64,000 nt of DNA from NCBI RefSeq assembly GCF_003173755.1, contig NZ_CP029553.1:707001-771000 (forward strand), in the 5' to 3' direction. Source of the stretch: Methylobacterium terrae (GTDB lineage Bacteria > Pseudomonadota > Alphaproteobacteria > Rhizobiales > Beijerinckiaceae). This document shows, piece by piece, positions 50,263 to 59,575 of this stretch. The notes under the pieces were generated by a model, which saw only the letters and a program-made list of their open reading frames with translations, did not search any database and was not told the origin of the DNA. Positions within the stretch are counted from its first letter, which is position 1; the number at the start of each line of letters is the position of its first letter. A program made the position numbers and the translations under genes.

Positions 50263-52216
50263 CACCGATTGCCTGCCGCCCGCGCCGGTCCCCTCCGCCG
50301 AGGCCCGCGAGCGGGCGCTCGCCGCGGCTCTGGCCCGGTTCGACGCCGCGCACGGCGAGAAAGATCGCGCCACGGGCCAAGCTTCCGCCGGGCCGGCGCG
50401 TCGCAAGGAGCGTCGATCCCCCCTGGGAGGCCCGCTCATGCTTCGCACCCGTCCCCTCGTCGCCGCCACCCTGGTCGCCGCCCTCGGCCTGCCCGCTGCC
50501 TGGGCCATCCTGCGCGAGCGCGCCGAGGCGCCCCCGGCGCCTGAGGCGACCGCACCGTCGCCATCTTCTGAGCCCGCTCCGGCCGCCGCCGATACTGCGC
50601 GGTCCGCCGCCCCGCCGCCACCCGCCGCCCCGGCCCCGCTCGCCCAGCGGATGCTCCCCGAAGCCAACCCGGCCTACAGCGACTTCGCAAGGGATCGGAG
50701 CCGCGGAGCGCTGGCCCTCCAGGCGCCGATGCCGAGGCGCGTCGCCCCGGCTGCGGACGCGCTCCCGGCCCCCGCCGAGCCCGTCGGCCGCGACCGCTTC
50801 CCGGAGGCCCGGCCGAGCGGCTTCCAGGCGGTGGCGCAGGCGCCGGTCTCGACCTTCTCGATCGACGTCGACACCGCCTCCTACGCCTTCGTGCGCGCCA
50901 GCCTGAACCGCAACGTGCTGCCGCCGCCGAACGCCGTGCGCGTCGAGGAGATGATCAACTACTTCCCGTACGCCTACCCGGCGCCGACGAGCTCGGAGGA
51001 GCCGTTCCGCATCACCACCTCGGTCTTCCCGAGCCCCTGGGCCGAGGGGCGCAAGCTGGTGCAGATCGGCATCAAGGGCTACGCCGTGGCGCCGGAGACC
51101 CGGCCGCCGGCGAATCTCGTCTTCCTCGTCGACACCTCCGGCTCGATGGCGGGGCCGAACCGGCTGCCGCTCGTCAAGCAGGCGCTCGGCCTGCTGCTGA
51201 CGAAGCTCGACGCCCGCGACCGGGTCGCGATCGTGGCCTACGCGGGCGCGGCCGGCACGGTGCTGCCTCCCACCCCGGCGAGCGAGCGCCAGAAGATCCT
51301 GGCGGCGATCGACGGGCTCGGGGCCGGCGGCGGCACGGCCGGGGGCGAGGGCCTGCGCCAGGCCTACGCACTGGCCGAGCAGGGCTTCGAGGCCAAGGCC
51401 GTCAACCGGGTGGTGCTCGCCACCGACGGCGACTTCAACCTCGGCATCACGGACCGGGACGAGCTGAAGGGCTTCGTCGCCCGCAAGCGCGAGACCGGTA
51501 TCTTCCTGTCGGTGCTCGGCTTCGGCATGGGCAACCACAACGACGCGCTGATGCAGGCGCTGGCGCAGAACGGCAACGGCGCGGCGGCGTACATCGATAC
51601 CCTGAACGAGGCCCGCAAGGTGCTGGTGGAGGAGGCGACCTCGACCCTGGTGCCGACCGCCAAGGACGTGAAGATCCAGGTCGAGTTCAATCCGGGCGAG
51701 ATCGCCGAGTACCGGCTGATCGGCTACGAGACACGGGCGCTCCGCCGCGACGACTTCACCAACGATAGGGTCGATGCGGGCGAGGTCGGCTCGGGCCAGA
51801 GCGTGACCGCGCTCTACGAGGTGGTGCCGGTGGGCGGTCCGCGGGCGATGCCCGACCTGCGCTACGCCGGCAAACCCGCCGCGCCGGCGGCGGGATCGCG
51901 CGACTACGCCCACGTGGCGATCCGCTACAAGCGGCCGGACGCGGAGGCGAGCCGGCTGATCGAGGCGGTGATCGATCAGGCCCGGGAGGCGAGGACCCTC
52001 GCCGAGGCGCCGCAGGAGGCCCGCTTCGCCGCCGCCGTCGCGGCCTTCGGCGAGATCCTGCGCGGCGGGACCCATACCGGCGCGTTCCGCTACGCGGACG
52101 TCGCGCGGCTCGCCGCCGGGGCACGGGGCGACGATCCGTTCGGCTACCGGGCGGAGTTAGTCGGCCTCGTGCGCGCCGCGGAAACGGCTGCGGCGCTGGC
52201 TCCGGCGCCGCGCTGA
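50252..52216 (+). CDS. Membrane-anchored von Willebrand factor A domain protein (YfbK-like)
   Basis: 654 aa. A cytoplasmic N-terminus of about 62 residues precedes one membrane span (about 67-88, PLVAATLVAALGLPAAWAIL), a Pro/Ala-rich stalk, then the VWA N-terminal domain (FSIDVDTASYAFVRASLN, RVEEMINYFPY), the VWA domain with intact MIDAS (FLVDTSGSMAG and ATDGDFN), and a C-terminal DUF3520 domain. Such proteins use metal-dependent adhesion to bind periplasmic partners. Overlap with an ECF sigma gene suggests a signalling pair. A downstream ATG at 50438 (MLRTRP) would give a shorter form without the cytoplasmic segment. Confidence 0.86.
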   Translation: MAPDTDCLPPAPVPSAEARERALAAALARFDAAHGEKDRATGQASAGPARRKERRSPLGGPLMLRTRPLVAATLVAALGLPAAWAILRERAEAPPAPEATAPSPSSEPAPAAADTARSAAPPPPAAPAPLAQRMLPEANPAYSDFARDRSRGALALQAPMPRRVAPAADALPAPAEPVGRDRFPEARPSGFQAVAQAPVSTFSIDVDTASYAFVRASLNRNVLPPPNAVRVEEMINYFPYAYPAPTSSEEPFRITTSVFPSPWAEGRKLVQIGIKGYAVAPETRPPANLVFLVDTSGSMAGPNRLPLVKQALGLLLTKLDARDRVAIVAYAGAAGTVLPPTPASERQKILAAIDGLGAGGGTAGGEGLRQAYALAEQGFEAKAVNRVVLATDGDFNLGITDRDELKGFVARKRETGIFLSVLGFGMGNHNDALMQALAQNGNGAAAYIDTLNEARKVLVEEATSTLVPTAKDVKIQVEFNPGEIAEYRLIGYETRALRRDDFTNDRVDAGEVGSGQSVTALYEVVPVGGPRAMPDLRYAGKPAAPAAGSRDYAHVAIRYKRPDAEASRLIEAVIDQAREARTLAEAPQEARFAAAVAAFGEILRGGTHTGAFRYADVARLAAGARGDDPFGYRAELVGLVRAAETAAALAPAPR

Positions 52217-52246
52217 GCGCGTGGCCGCGGCTCGCCCTGGAGACGG

Positions 52247-52885
52247 TCAGCCGGAGAAGGCCAGCTGTCCGCTCATCTCCGGCGTGTAGGTGACCCCGGA
52301 GAGGTCGGGCACCCAGTCGTGGTCGTGCATGTCCTCGGGACCGAGTGTGGTGGCGAGCGCCACCACTCGGGCGCCGGAGGCCCGGCCCGCCGCGAGACCG
52401 GCCGGAGCGTCCTCGAACACCACGCTCCGCCCGGGCGCGCAGCCCAGGCGCCGGGCCGCCTGGAGGTAGCCGTCCGGATCGGGCTTGCCAGCGACGACAT
52501 CCTCGGCCGTCACCAGCACCTCGGGGATCGGCAGCCCGGTGAGTGTGAGCCAGGATCGGGCGATGGCCCGATCGGCGGAGGTGACGATCGCCCAGCGTGA
52601 GCTGGGAAGGGAGCGCAGCAGGTCGACGGCGCCGGGAATCGCGGTGAAGCCGTCGCACGCCGTCGCGGCGGCATCAGTGAGAGCCGCGGCCTCTACCTCA
52701 GGATCGACGCCGGGCGGTGCGAAACGCCGAACAGTCTCGATCGTGCGCCGTCCATGCGAGACCCGCAACAGCGCCTCGGCATCGACGCCGTGCCGGTCGC
52801 ACCAGCGCCGCCACAGGTCGGTGATGACGGCCGTCGAGTCGACCAGCGTCCCGTCCATGTCGAAGAGCAGGGCCTCGGCGGCCAT
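52247..52885 (-). CDS. HAD-superfamily sugar-phosphate phosphatase (GPP/DOG-type)
   Basis: 212 aa from MAAEALLFDMDG. Motif I FDMDGTLVDSTAV, motif II Ser in IVTSADRAI, motif III Lys in VAGKPDPDGYLQAARRLG and motif IV VVFEDAPAGLAAG are all present with a subclass I cap. The pattern is closest to glycerol-3-phosphatase/2-deoxyglucose-6-phosphatase/YfbT-type enzymes. Substrate not determined. Upstream in-frame starts (52909, 52990) lack good ribosome sites. Confidence 0.88.
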   Translation of the reverse strand: MAAEALLFDMDGTLVDSTAVITDLWRRWCDRHGVDAEALLRVSHGRRTIETVRRFAPPGVDPEVEAAALTDAAATACDGFTAIPGAVDLLRSLPSSRWAIVTSADRAIARSWLTLTGLPIPEVLVTAEDVVAGKPDPDGYLQAARRLGCAPGRSVVFEDAPAGLAAGRASGARVVALATTLGPEDMHDHDWVPDLSGVTYTPEMSGQLAFSG

Positions 52886-52943
52886 CGTGGTCCCGGCTGG
52901 GATGCGCATCGGGTGACCCACTCGCTGATTCCGATCCGCACTC

Positions 52944-53726
52944 TTACCGGAAATTCCCTCGCGGCAGGAAGGCCCGCGCCCCGCTGCCACCGTCCCGCAC
53001 CTCTTCGACCGGCGCCCCGTAGAGCCGGCCGAGGGTCGGGGCGTCCAGCACCTCCGCCACCGGCCCCGCGGCGAGGGGGCGGCCGCCGCGCAGGAGCAGC
53101 GCCCGGTCGGCGTAGCGGGCGGCCTGGTTGGGGTCGTGGGTGGTGAAGAGGAGGCCGAGCCCGTCGGCGCGCAGGCGCAGGATCTCGGCCATCACCCGGC
53201 CCTGGTTGCCGAAATCGAGGCTGGCGGTCGGCTCGTCGAGGACGACGATGCGGGGTTCCTGGGCCAGCGCCCGGGCGACCAGCACCAGTTGGCGCTCGCC
53301 GCCGGAGAGCCGCGTCACCGGGCGCTCGGCAAGGTGGGCGATGCCCATCCGGGCCAGGGCCGCTTCCGCCGCCGCATGGTCGGCCCGGGACGGGGCGGAG
53401 AGGAGGCCGGTGCGGCTGGTGCGGCCCATCAGCACCACGGCGCGCGCCGTGAACGCGAAGGCGCTGGCGGCGGCCTGCGGCACGTAGGCCATGGCCCGCG
53501 CGCGCTCCCGGGCGGTGAGATCGCCGAGCGGCCGGCCCTCGACCCGGATGGTTCCGCCCAAGGCGGGGAGCAGGCCGAGCAGGGTCTTGAGCAGCGTGGT
53601 CTTGCCGCCGCCGTTGGGGCCGAGCAGCGCCAGCGCCTCGCCGGCGGTAAGCCGCACCGAGAGATCGCGGCCGATCTCGCGGCCGGGATAGCCGAAGGCG
53701 AGGGCGTCGGCGTCGAGCAGGATCAC
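52944..53726 (-). CDS. FecE/MolC-type ABC transporter ATPase
   Basis: 260 aa from GTG 53726. Walker A LGPNGGGKTTLLKTLLG, signature LSGGERQLVLVARALAQEP, Walker B IVVLDEPTASLD and H-loop TTHDPNQA are all canonical. The CYVPQ-like Q-loop is AYVPQAA. FecE/BtuD-type importers serve iron chelates, cobalamin or, in Haemophilus MolABC, molybdate. The start overlaps the permease stop by 4 nt. With a Mop gene heading the operon, molybdate or tungstate uptake is the best guess. Confidence 0.88.
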   Translation of the reverse strand: MILLDADALAFGYPGREIGRDLSVRLTAGEALALLGPNGGGKTTLLKTLLGLLPALGGTIRVEGRPLGDLTARERARAMAYVPQAAASAFAFTARAVVLMGRTSRTGLLSAPSRADHAAAEAALARMGIAHLAERPVTRLSGGERQLVLVARALAQEPRIVVLDEPTASLDFGNQGRVMAEILRLRADGLGLLFTTHDPNQAARYADRALLLRGGRPLAAGPVAEVLDAPTLGRLYGAPVEEVRDGGSGARAFLPRGNFR

Positions 53727-54760
53727 GACCAGTCCCGCTCCGCCCGGGCGAGCAGCCAGAGGAAGACCGGCGTGCCGACGACGGCGGTGAGGATGCCGAG
53801 CGGCACCTCGACCGGGGCCAGGGTGCGGGCGAGCGTGTCGATGGTGAGCAGCGTGCCGGCGCCGAGCAAGGCGGCGGTCGGGATCAGCCGGCCGAAGCCG
53901 GGGCCGACGAGGAAGCGGGCGAGGTGCGGCACCACCAGCCCGACCCAGCCGACGATGCCGGCCGCGGCCACGCTCGCCGCGGTGACGAGGGTCGCGGCCG
54001 CCACCACGGCGATGCGCAGCGGGCCGGTGGCGAGGCCGAGCGAGCGCGCCTCCTCGTCCGGCAGCGACAGGACGTCGAGGCGCCAGCGCAAGAGCAGGAG
54101 AAGCCCGGTGCCGAGGGCCACGGGACCGGCGAGCGGCAGGAGGTCGGACGGGTGCGTGCCCGACAGGCTCCCGAGCAGCCAGAAGGTCATCGCCGGGAGC
54201 TGGTTGTAGGGGTCGGCGAGGTACTTGATCAGCCCGACGCCGGCCCCCAGCAGCGAGCCGATGACGACGCCGGCGAGCACCAGCACCAGCACCGGATCGC
54301 GCCCCGACAGGGCGGCGCCCAGCCCGTAGACGCAGGCGACCGCCAGGAGCCCGCCCGCGAAGGCCAGCCCCTCGATCGCCAGCACCCCCAGCGAGAGCCA
54401 GATGCCGAGGACCGCGCCGAGCGCCGCCCCCGAGGAGGCGCCGAGGATGTCGGGCGAGACGAGGGGGTTGCGGAACAGGCCCTGGAAGGCGGTGCCGGCG
54501 ACCGAGAGCGCCGCGCCGATCAGGATCGCGGCGGCGATGCGGGGACCGCGGATCTGCCACACCACCGCCTCGACCGCCGGTCCGACGTCCGTGGCGTGGC
54601 CGGTCAGCCGCCCGAGGAGCACCCGGGCGACGTCGAGGAGCGAGACCGGGTAGCGCCCGACCCCGAAGGCGAGGGCGGCGGCGAGCAGCAGGGCGAGGAG
54701 CGCGAGCCACGGCCCGCCGATCCGGACCGCCCGGGCGCCCACGAGTGCGATGCCGTTCAC
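53723..54760 (-). CDS. FecCD/MolB-type ABC transporter permease
   Basis: 345 aa from GTG 54760, with about nine membrane spans. FecCD motifs: WQIRGPRIAAAILIGAALSVAGTAFQGLFRNPLVSPDILGASSG split across helices 2-3, and GIVGWVGLVVPHLARFLVGP near residue 280. Both stop and start overlap neighbours by 4 nt, giving a strictly coupled three-gene import system. The long upstream extension to 54895 is in another gene and is not used. Confidence 0.88.
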   Translation of the reverse strand: MNGIALVGARAVRIGGPWLALLALLLAAALAFGVGRYPVSLLDVARVLLGRLTGHATDVGPAVEAVVWQIRGPRIAAAILIGAALSVAGTAFQGLFRNPLVSPDILGASSGAALGAVLGIWLSLGVLAIEGLAFAGGLLAVACVYGLGAALSGRDPVLVLVLAGVVIGSLLGAGVGLIKYLADPYNQLPAMTFWLLGSLSGTHPSDLLPLAGPVALGTGLLLLLRWRLDVLSLPDEEARSLGLATGPLRIAVVAAATLVTAASVAAAGIVGWVGLVVPHLARFLVGPGFGRLIPTAALLGAGTLLTIDTLARTLAPVEVPLGILTAVVGTPVFLWLLARAERDWS

Positions 54761-55788
54761 GGTGCTCCCGCCAGCACGCGCTCGAGGGCGGGATCGTCCG
54801 GCGTCACGTGGTAGAGCCGGCCGTAGAGGTCGCGGGCGATCCCGCGGATGTCCTCGGGGAACTGCGCCGGGTAGAGGACCTTGCCGAGCCACCACAGGCC
54901 GGCGAGGCGGTTGACCGAGGGCGGGGCATCGACCCAGCCGAAGGGGAGCGACGGGCTCACGTGCAGGCGGTTCGCCCGCAGGGCCGGCGTCGCCTGCCAG
55001 AGCGGGTCCTGCCGGGCGGCGGCCGCGAAGGCGGGGTCGAGGGCGACGATCACCTCGGGCGCCCAGGCCACCACGTCCTCGGGCGAGACCTGCGCCAGGC
55101 TGCCGCCGGGACCCGCGACGTTGACGGCGCCCATCAGCGCCAGCGCCTCGACGTTGATCGAGCCCGCCCGCGCGGTCTCGAGGCCGCGGGGGCCGCGGGC
55201 GAGGTAGACCCGGGGGCGCCGGTCCTCCGGCACCGCGGCGACGCGCTCGCGGATGGTCGTGAGGGTGCGCTCGGCGACGCTCGCGAGCGCCTCCGCCGCG
55301 GCCTCGCGCCCGACGAGGCGGCCGAGGGTGCGGTAGGTGGCGGGCGCGGCCGCGAGGCGCCCGTCGAGGAGCGCGTACGGGATCCCGGTCTGGCCCTGGA
55401 CCCGGTCGGCGAGGGAGCGGTAGGTCTCGGCGGTCGAGCCGACGTCGAGGATCAGGTCGGGCTTCGCGGCCAGCACCGATTCGAGGTTGGCGGTGTTGCC
55501 GCGCCCGGTGAGCCGCCCGACCTCCGGCAGGTCGGCGGATCGCGCCAGCAGGTAGGGCCTCTCCGCCGGGCGGATCGCCCGCGGCCAGCCGAGCAGCACT
55601 TCGGGCGCCAGCGTGTAGAGCAGGATCGCCGCCGGCGGACCGGCGGGGAACACCCGGGCGACGGGTTGCTTCAAGCCGTCGAGGACCCGGCCGGCATCGT
55701 CTCGCAACGGATCGGCGGCACGTGCAGGCACGTGGGCCGCCGCGAGGGCGGCCGCGCCGAGGAGCAGGGAGCGCCGGTCGGGCCGCAT
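54757..55788 (-). CDS. Periplasmic metal/oxyanion-binding protein of the FecBCD-type importer
   Basis: 343 aa. A Tat-like N-terminus (MRPDRRSLLLGAAALAAAHVPARA, with two Arg) precedes a class III periplasmic binding fold: PEVGRLTGRGNTANLESVLAAKPDLILDVG and SPEDVVAWAPEVIVAL, joined by the long helix typical of FecB/BtuF proteins. The twin Arg is not followed by the full SRRxFLK pattern. Ligand not read from sequence; operon context favours molybdate. It starts 12 bp after the mop stop. Confidence 0.84.
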   Translation of the reverse strand: MRPDRRSLLLGAAALAAAHVPARAADPLRDDAGRVLDGLKQPVARVFPAGPPAAILLYTLAPEVLLGWPRAIRPAERPYLLARSADLPEVGRLTGRGNTANLESVLAAKPDLILDVGSTAETYRSLADRVQGQTGIPYALLDGRLAAAPATYRTLGRLVGREAAAEALASVAERTLTTIRERVAAVPEDRRPRVYLARGPRGLETARAGSINVEALALMGAVNVAGPGGSLAQVSPEDVVAWAPEVIVALDPAFAAAARQDPLWQATPALRANRLHVSPSLPFGWVDAPPSVNRLAGLWWLGKVLYPAQFPEDIRGIARDLYGRLYHVTPDDPALERVLAGAP

Positions 55789-55800
55789 CGTCTGGAAAAA

Positions 55801-56010
55801 TCAGTCCGTGGCGATCATCACGTCGCTGGACTTGATCACCGCCTTCACGGTCTTGCCGGGAGCGAGGCCCAGCTCGTCGGCGGATTCGTTGGTGATCGCC
55901 GCGGTGACGACCTGCCCGCCGGCGAGCTCGACCCGGACATGGGCGGTGGTGGCGCCCTTCTTGACCTCGACGACCTTGCCGTCGAGCTGGTTGCGCGCGC
56001 TGATCTTCAT
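55801..56010 (-). CDS. mop: Molbindin-like protein (single Mop/TOBE domain)
   Basis: 69 aa, exactly one Mop domain: MKISARNQLDGKVVEVKKG, AAITNESADELGLAPG and KAVIKSSDVMIATD match the molybdate-binding family closely. Molbindins oligomerise and store or sense molybdate in the cytoplasm. It is the first gene of the operon that continues with the FecBCD-type binding protein, permease and ATPase, which is the main reason to assign that transporter to molybdate. No ModE-like operator was recognised. Confidence 0.92.
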   Translation of the reverse strand: MKISARNQLDGKVVEVKKGATTAHVRVELAGGQVVTAAITNESADELGLAPGKTVKAVIKSSDVMIATD

Positions 56011-56230
56011 CACGGACTCTTCATTCGCGTCGGACTGGCCGGCGTTCCGCCGCGCGGCCGCCGTCCCCGCACAGATAGGCGACTTCCCCCCGCCCGGCGA
56101 GCCGGGCGCGGCCGAAATCACGGCCGAGTTTCGCCGGCGGGGAACCGAAACCAAAGCCGGCATCGCCCGTTGTCGTGCAGCTTCGAGCGGGCCCGCCCGC
56201 TCGCGACGTTTGTTCGAGGGAGACCGACGG

Positions 56231-56740
56231 ATGCATCAGGGCAGCCACCGCGACCACGAGGGCGCACAGAAGCTCTTCGCGATGATCAAGGACGTGAAGA
56301 TCGCGATGATGACCACGGCCGATTCCGACGGGCAGCTGCGCAGCCGCCCGATGTGGAACCAGGACGCGGACGAGGCCGGCGACCTGTGGTTCTTCGTCAA
56401 GCAGGACGCGCCGGTGACGAACGAGATCGGCCGCGACAACCAGGTCAACCTGTCCTACTCCGACCCGTCGAGCCAGAACTACGTCTCGGTGTCGGGCAAG
56501 GCCGAGATCGTGCGCGACAAGGCGAAGATCGAGGCCAAGTGGAGCGAGAGCCTGAAGACCTGGTTCCCCGGCGGCAAGGACGACCCGTCGATCGCGCTGA
56601 TCCGCGTCCATCCCGAGAAGGGCGAGTACTGGGACAGCCCGAACTCGACGATGCTGCACCTCTACGGCTACGTGAAGGCCGCGGTGACCGGCGAGTCGCC
56701 GAAGACCGAGAAGAAGGCGGTCGACCTCGGCGCCCGCTGA
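56231..56740 (+). CDS. Pyridoxamine-5'-phosphate oxidase-like FMN protein (general stress protein 26 family)
   Basis: 169 aa split-barrel protein: MIKDVKIAMMTTADSDGQLRSRPMWNQ with the RSRPM motif, LWFFVKQDAPVTNEIGRDNQVNLSY, and YVSVSGKAEIVRDKAKIEAKW. Members bind FMN or F420 and are linked to stress responses; substrates are unknown. The C-terminus (KTEKKAVDLGAR) fits the family. ATG 56231 follows a purine-rich GAGGGAGA. It is divergent from mop, 220 bp apart. Confidence 0.86.
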   Translation: MHQGSHRDHEGAQKLFAMIKDVKIAMMTTADSDGQLRSRPMWNQDADEAGDLWFFVKQDAPVTNEIGRDNQVNLSYSDPSSQNYVSVSGKAEIVRDKAKIEAKWSESLKTWFPGGKDDPSIALIRVHPEKGEYWDSPNSTMLHLYGYVKAAVTGESPKTEKKAVDLGAR

Positions 56741-56908
56741 GGATTGCGGATAAGACCGGGCGGGCGCTCGTCCCGGGCCCTCGCCCCGGCTCGGGCGCTT
56801 GACTCGGCGGCCCGAACCGTGCCGGCTTCGCACCCTCCGTCGCCCCGCCCGAGGGGCGACGGCGCGACCGCTCGCAGGAAGCGGTCCTGAATCAGGCAGG
56901 CACGGGCG

Positions 56909-58201
56909 ATGCTCGATCTCGCGACCAGGGTCTACAACCATACCTGGAAGATCGACCCGATCATCCGATCCGTGCTCGACACGGATTTCTACAAGCTCCT
57001 GATGGCCCAGACGATCTTCCGGCGCCACCGGAACGTCTCGGTCACCTTCGGGATCCAGAACCGCACCCGCCGGGTCCGTCTCGCCGACCTGATCGACCCG
57101 GGCGAGCTGCGCGAGCAGCTCGACCATTGCCGGTCGCTGCGGCTCACCCGCGGCGAATCCACCTGGCTGCGCGGCAACACCTTCTACGGCCGGCGCCAGA
57201 TGTTCTCGCCGGACTTCATGGACTGGCTCGAGAACTTCCGCTTCCCCGACTACCTGCTGGAGAAGCAGGACGGCCAGTACGTGCTCACCTTCCACGGCCC
57301 GTGGATCGAGACCACGATGTGGGAGGTGCCCGCACTCGCCATCCTCAACGAGCTGCGCTCGCGCGGCGTGCTCAAGGGCATGGGCAAGTTCGAGCTCCAG
57401 GTGCTCTACGCCCGGGCGATGACGCGGATCTGGGAGAAGATCGAGCGGCTGAAGGCCCTGCCGGGCCTCTCCATCGCCGATTTCGGCACGCGGCGGCGCC
57501 ACGGCTTCCTGTGGCAGGACTGGTGCGTCGAGGCGATGATCGAGGGCTTGGGCAACGGCTTTCTCGGCACCTCGAACTGCCTGATCGCGCTGCGCCACGA
57601 CATCGAGGCGGTGGGCACCAACGCTCACGAACTGCCGATGGTCTACTCGGCCCTGGCGGAGGGCGAGGAGGAACTGGCCCGCGCGCCCTACCTCGTGCTC
57701 GCCGACTGGCAGCGCGATTACGCCGGCAACCTCCTGGTGATCCTGCCCGACACCTACGGCACCACCGGCTTCCTCGAGCGCGGCCCCGCCTGGATGGCCG
57801 ACTGGACCGGCATCCGCATCGATTCCAAGGACCCGATCGCGGGCGGCGAGGAGGCGATCGCCTGGTGGACCAAGCACGGCCGCAACCCGCGCGAGAAGCT
57901 GGCGATCTTCTCCGACGGGCTCGACGTCGACGTGATCGAGCGGATCCACCGCCACTTCCACGGCCGCCTGCGCATCGGCTACGGCTGGGGCACGCTGCTC
58001 ACCAACGATTTCCGCGGCCTGGTGCCGGACGGCCGCCTCGATCCGATCTCGATCGTCTGCAAGGTGATCTCGGCCAACGGCCACCCGACCGTGAAGCTCT
58101 CCGACAATCCCACCAAGGCGCTCGGGCCCGAGGAGGAGGTCGAGCGCTACAAGCGGGTCTTCGGCGTCGGCGCGCAACAGGCGGTGCCGGTGCTGGTCTA
58201 G
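56909..58201 (+). CDS. pncB: Nicotinate phosphoribosyltransferase
   Basis: 430 aa, usual PncB length. [22 protein letters not shown] at the N-terminus, [17 protein letters not shown] with the phosphorylated-His region, and [27 protein letters not shown] are family signatures. It converts nicotinate and PRPP to nicotinate mononucleotide in the Preiss-Handler NAD salvage pathway, with ATP. Monocistronic, followed by a strong hairpin shared with hemC. Confidence 0.95.
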   Translation: MLDLATRVYNHTWKIDPIIRSVLDTDFYKLLMAQTIFRRHRNVSVTFGIQNRTRRVRLADLIDPGELREQLDHCRSLRLTRGESTWLRGNTFYGRRQMFSPDFMDWLENFRFPDYLLEKQDGQYVLTFHGPWIETTMWEVPALAILNELRSRGVLKGMGKFELQVLYARAMTRIWEKIERLKALPGLSIADFGTRRRHGFLWQDWCVEAMIEGLGNGFLGTSNCLIALRHDIEAVGTNAHELPMVYSALAEGEEELARAPYLVLADWQRDYAGNLLVILPDTYGTTGFLERGPAWMADWTGIRIDSKDPIAGGEEAIAWWTKHGRNPREKLAIFSDGLDVDVIERIHRHFHGRLRIGYGWGTLLTNDFRGLVPDGRLDPISIVCKVISANGHPTVKLSDNPTKALGPEEEVERYKRVFGVGAQQAVPVLV

Positions 58202-58297
58202 ATGCGGCAGGCCGGAAGGGGCGGACAATCTCGCGCGCCGCGTCGTCCAGGTGACGCGGCGCGGCGCCGTTGCCGCCGGGCCCCGCCGCGCCTCCAG

Positions 58298-58326
58298 GGC
58301 CCGCCACGGTCGCCGCGTGGCGGGCC
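58298..58326. terminator. Bidirectional hairpin between pncB and hemC
   Basis: GGCCCGCCACG (58298-58308) pairs perfectly with CGTGGCGGGCC (58316-58326) around a 7-nt loop, 5 bp from the hemC stop. It lies between convergent genes; no T tract. Confidence 0.55.
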
Positions 58327-58331
58327 GATCG

Positions 58332-59267
58332 CTACTGCAGCTTTGCCCGGTAGGTCTCGCCGGCCTTCGCCTTCAGCTCCGCCCCCGCGTCGCGCCCGAT
58401 CGCGAGCGCGTCGGCGGCCGGACCGCTGCGGTGGGTCGTCCAGTGGGCGCTGCCGTCGGGCAGGAACAGGATCCCGTCGAGGGTGAGGCTGTCGCCGTCG
58501 ATCTGGGCGAGCGCGGCGATCGGGGTGCGGCAGGAGCCGTCGAGCTCCTCCAGAAGCGCCCGCTCGGCGTTCACCGCGATCGTGGTCGTCGGGCAGGCGA
58601 CGGCCTGGAGGAGGGCGATCACCTCGGCATCGCCGGCCCGGCACTCGATGCCGAGCGCTCCCTGAGCCACCGCCGGCAGCATCTCGCTCACCGGCAGGAT
58701 CTCCTGGGCGCGGTCGGCGAGGCCGAGGCGCTCGAGCCCCGCGATGGCGAGCAGGGTCGCGTCGCAGGCGCCTTCCTCGAGGCGCTTCATCCGGGTGTTG
58801 GCGTTGCCGCGCAAGGGGACGATCCGCAGGTCGGGCCGGCGCATCAGCACCTGGGCGCCGCGGCGCAGGGACGAGGTGCCGACCCGGCTGCCCGGCGCCA
58901 GCGCGGCGAGGCTCGCCGCCCGCGGCGACAGGAAGGCGTCGCGGGGATCGTCGCGCTCCAGGATGCAGGCGATGACGAGGCCGTCCGGCAGCCAGGTCTC
59001 GACGTCCTTCATCGAGTGGACGGCGACGTCGACCTGGTCGGCGAGGAGCGCCTGCTCCAGCTCCTTGGTGAACAGGCCCTTGCCGCCGATCTCGGAGAGC
59101 GGCCGGTCGAGCACCTTGTCGGCCACCGTGGTGACGACGACGAGCTCCATCGCGCCGGGCTCGGCGAGGGCGGGATGGGCCGCCGCGATGCGGTCGCGCA
59201 CCATCCCGGTCTGGGCGAGCGCCATCGGGCTGCCGCGGGTGCCGATGCGCAGGGGACGTCGGGCCAT
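58332..59267 (-). CDS. hemC: Hydroxymethylbilane synthase (porphobilinogen deaminase)
   Basis: 311 aa. N-terminal LRIGTRGSPMALAQ, substrate-binding HSMKDVETWLPDGL with the catalytic Asp, and the dipyrromethane-attachment Cys in DGSCRTPIAALAQID (about residue 241). It polymerises four porphobilinogens into hydroxymethylbilane for heme, cobalamin and bacteriochlorophyll synthesis. Monocistronic here; the small gene upstream on the same strand is 61 bp away. Confidence 0.96.
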   Translation of the reverse strand: MARRPLRIGTRGSPMALAQTGMVRDRIAAAHPALAEPGAMELVVVTTVADKVLDRPLSEIGGKGLFTKELEQALLADQVDVAVHSMKDVETWLPDGLVIACILERDDPRDAFLSPRAASLAALAPGSRVGTSSLRRGAQVLMRRPDLRIVPLRGNANTRMKRLEEGACDATLLAIAGLERLGLADRAQEILPVSEMLPAVAQGALGIECRAGDAEVIALLQAVACPTTTIAVNAERALLEELDGSCRTPIAALAQIDGDSLTLDGILFLPDGSAHWTTHRSGPAADALAIGRDAGAELKAKAGETYRAKLQ

Positions 59268-59328
59268 GTCGGGTGCCGTGGGATCGAGGAGCCGTCGGAC
59301 TCGCGAGTAGCGAACCCTGCGCCCCGTG

Positions 59329-59508
59329 TCACGACTCCTGTTGCGGGAGCCTCTCTCGCGGCACCTGCTCGTCGGCGGGCCGGCCGCCCTGCGGCGTGCC
59401 GGTGGCGGGCTTGGTCTCGCCCGCGCCTGCGGCGCGCCGGCTCGCCCCGAGGCTGTCGTTGGCCAGCCCCTCGCCCGGCTTCGGGTCCGGCTCGCGGTCG
59501 TCGGTCAT
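59329..59508 (-). CDS. Small Pro/Gly/Glu-rich hypothetical protein
   Basis: 59 aa, starting MTDDREPDPKPGEGLANDSL and ending in Gln-rich PQQES. GGAG sits 8 nt upstream of the ATG. It is hydrophilic and probably disordered, with no family recognised. Spacing fits cotranscription with hemC and with the monooxygenase gene upstream (67 bp). Composition is unlike a chance antisense frame, and the gene fills an otherwise empty 308-bp gap. Confidence 0.55.
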   Translation of the reverse strand: MTDDREPDPKPGEGLANDSLGASRRAAGAGETKPATGTPQGGRPADEQVPRERLPQQES

Positions 59509-59575
59509 GGGCGTCTCCGGTCGTGGTCCCGACGGGAACGATCGGGAACCGGCCCGGGTTCGGGCCGCCCTCCGT

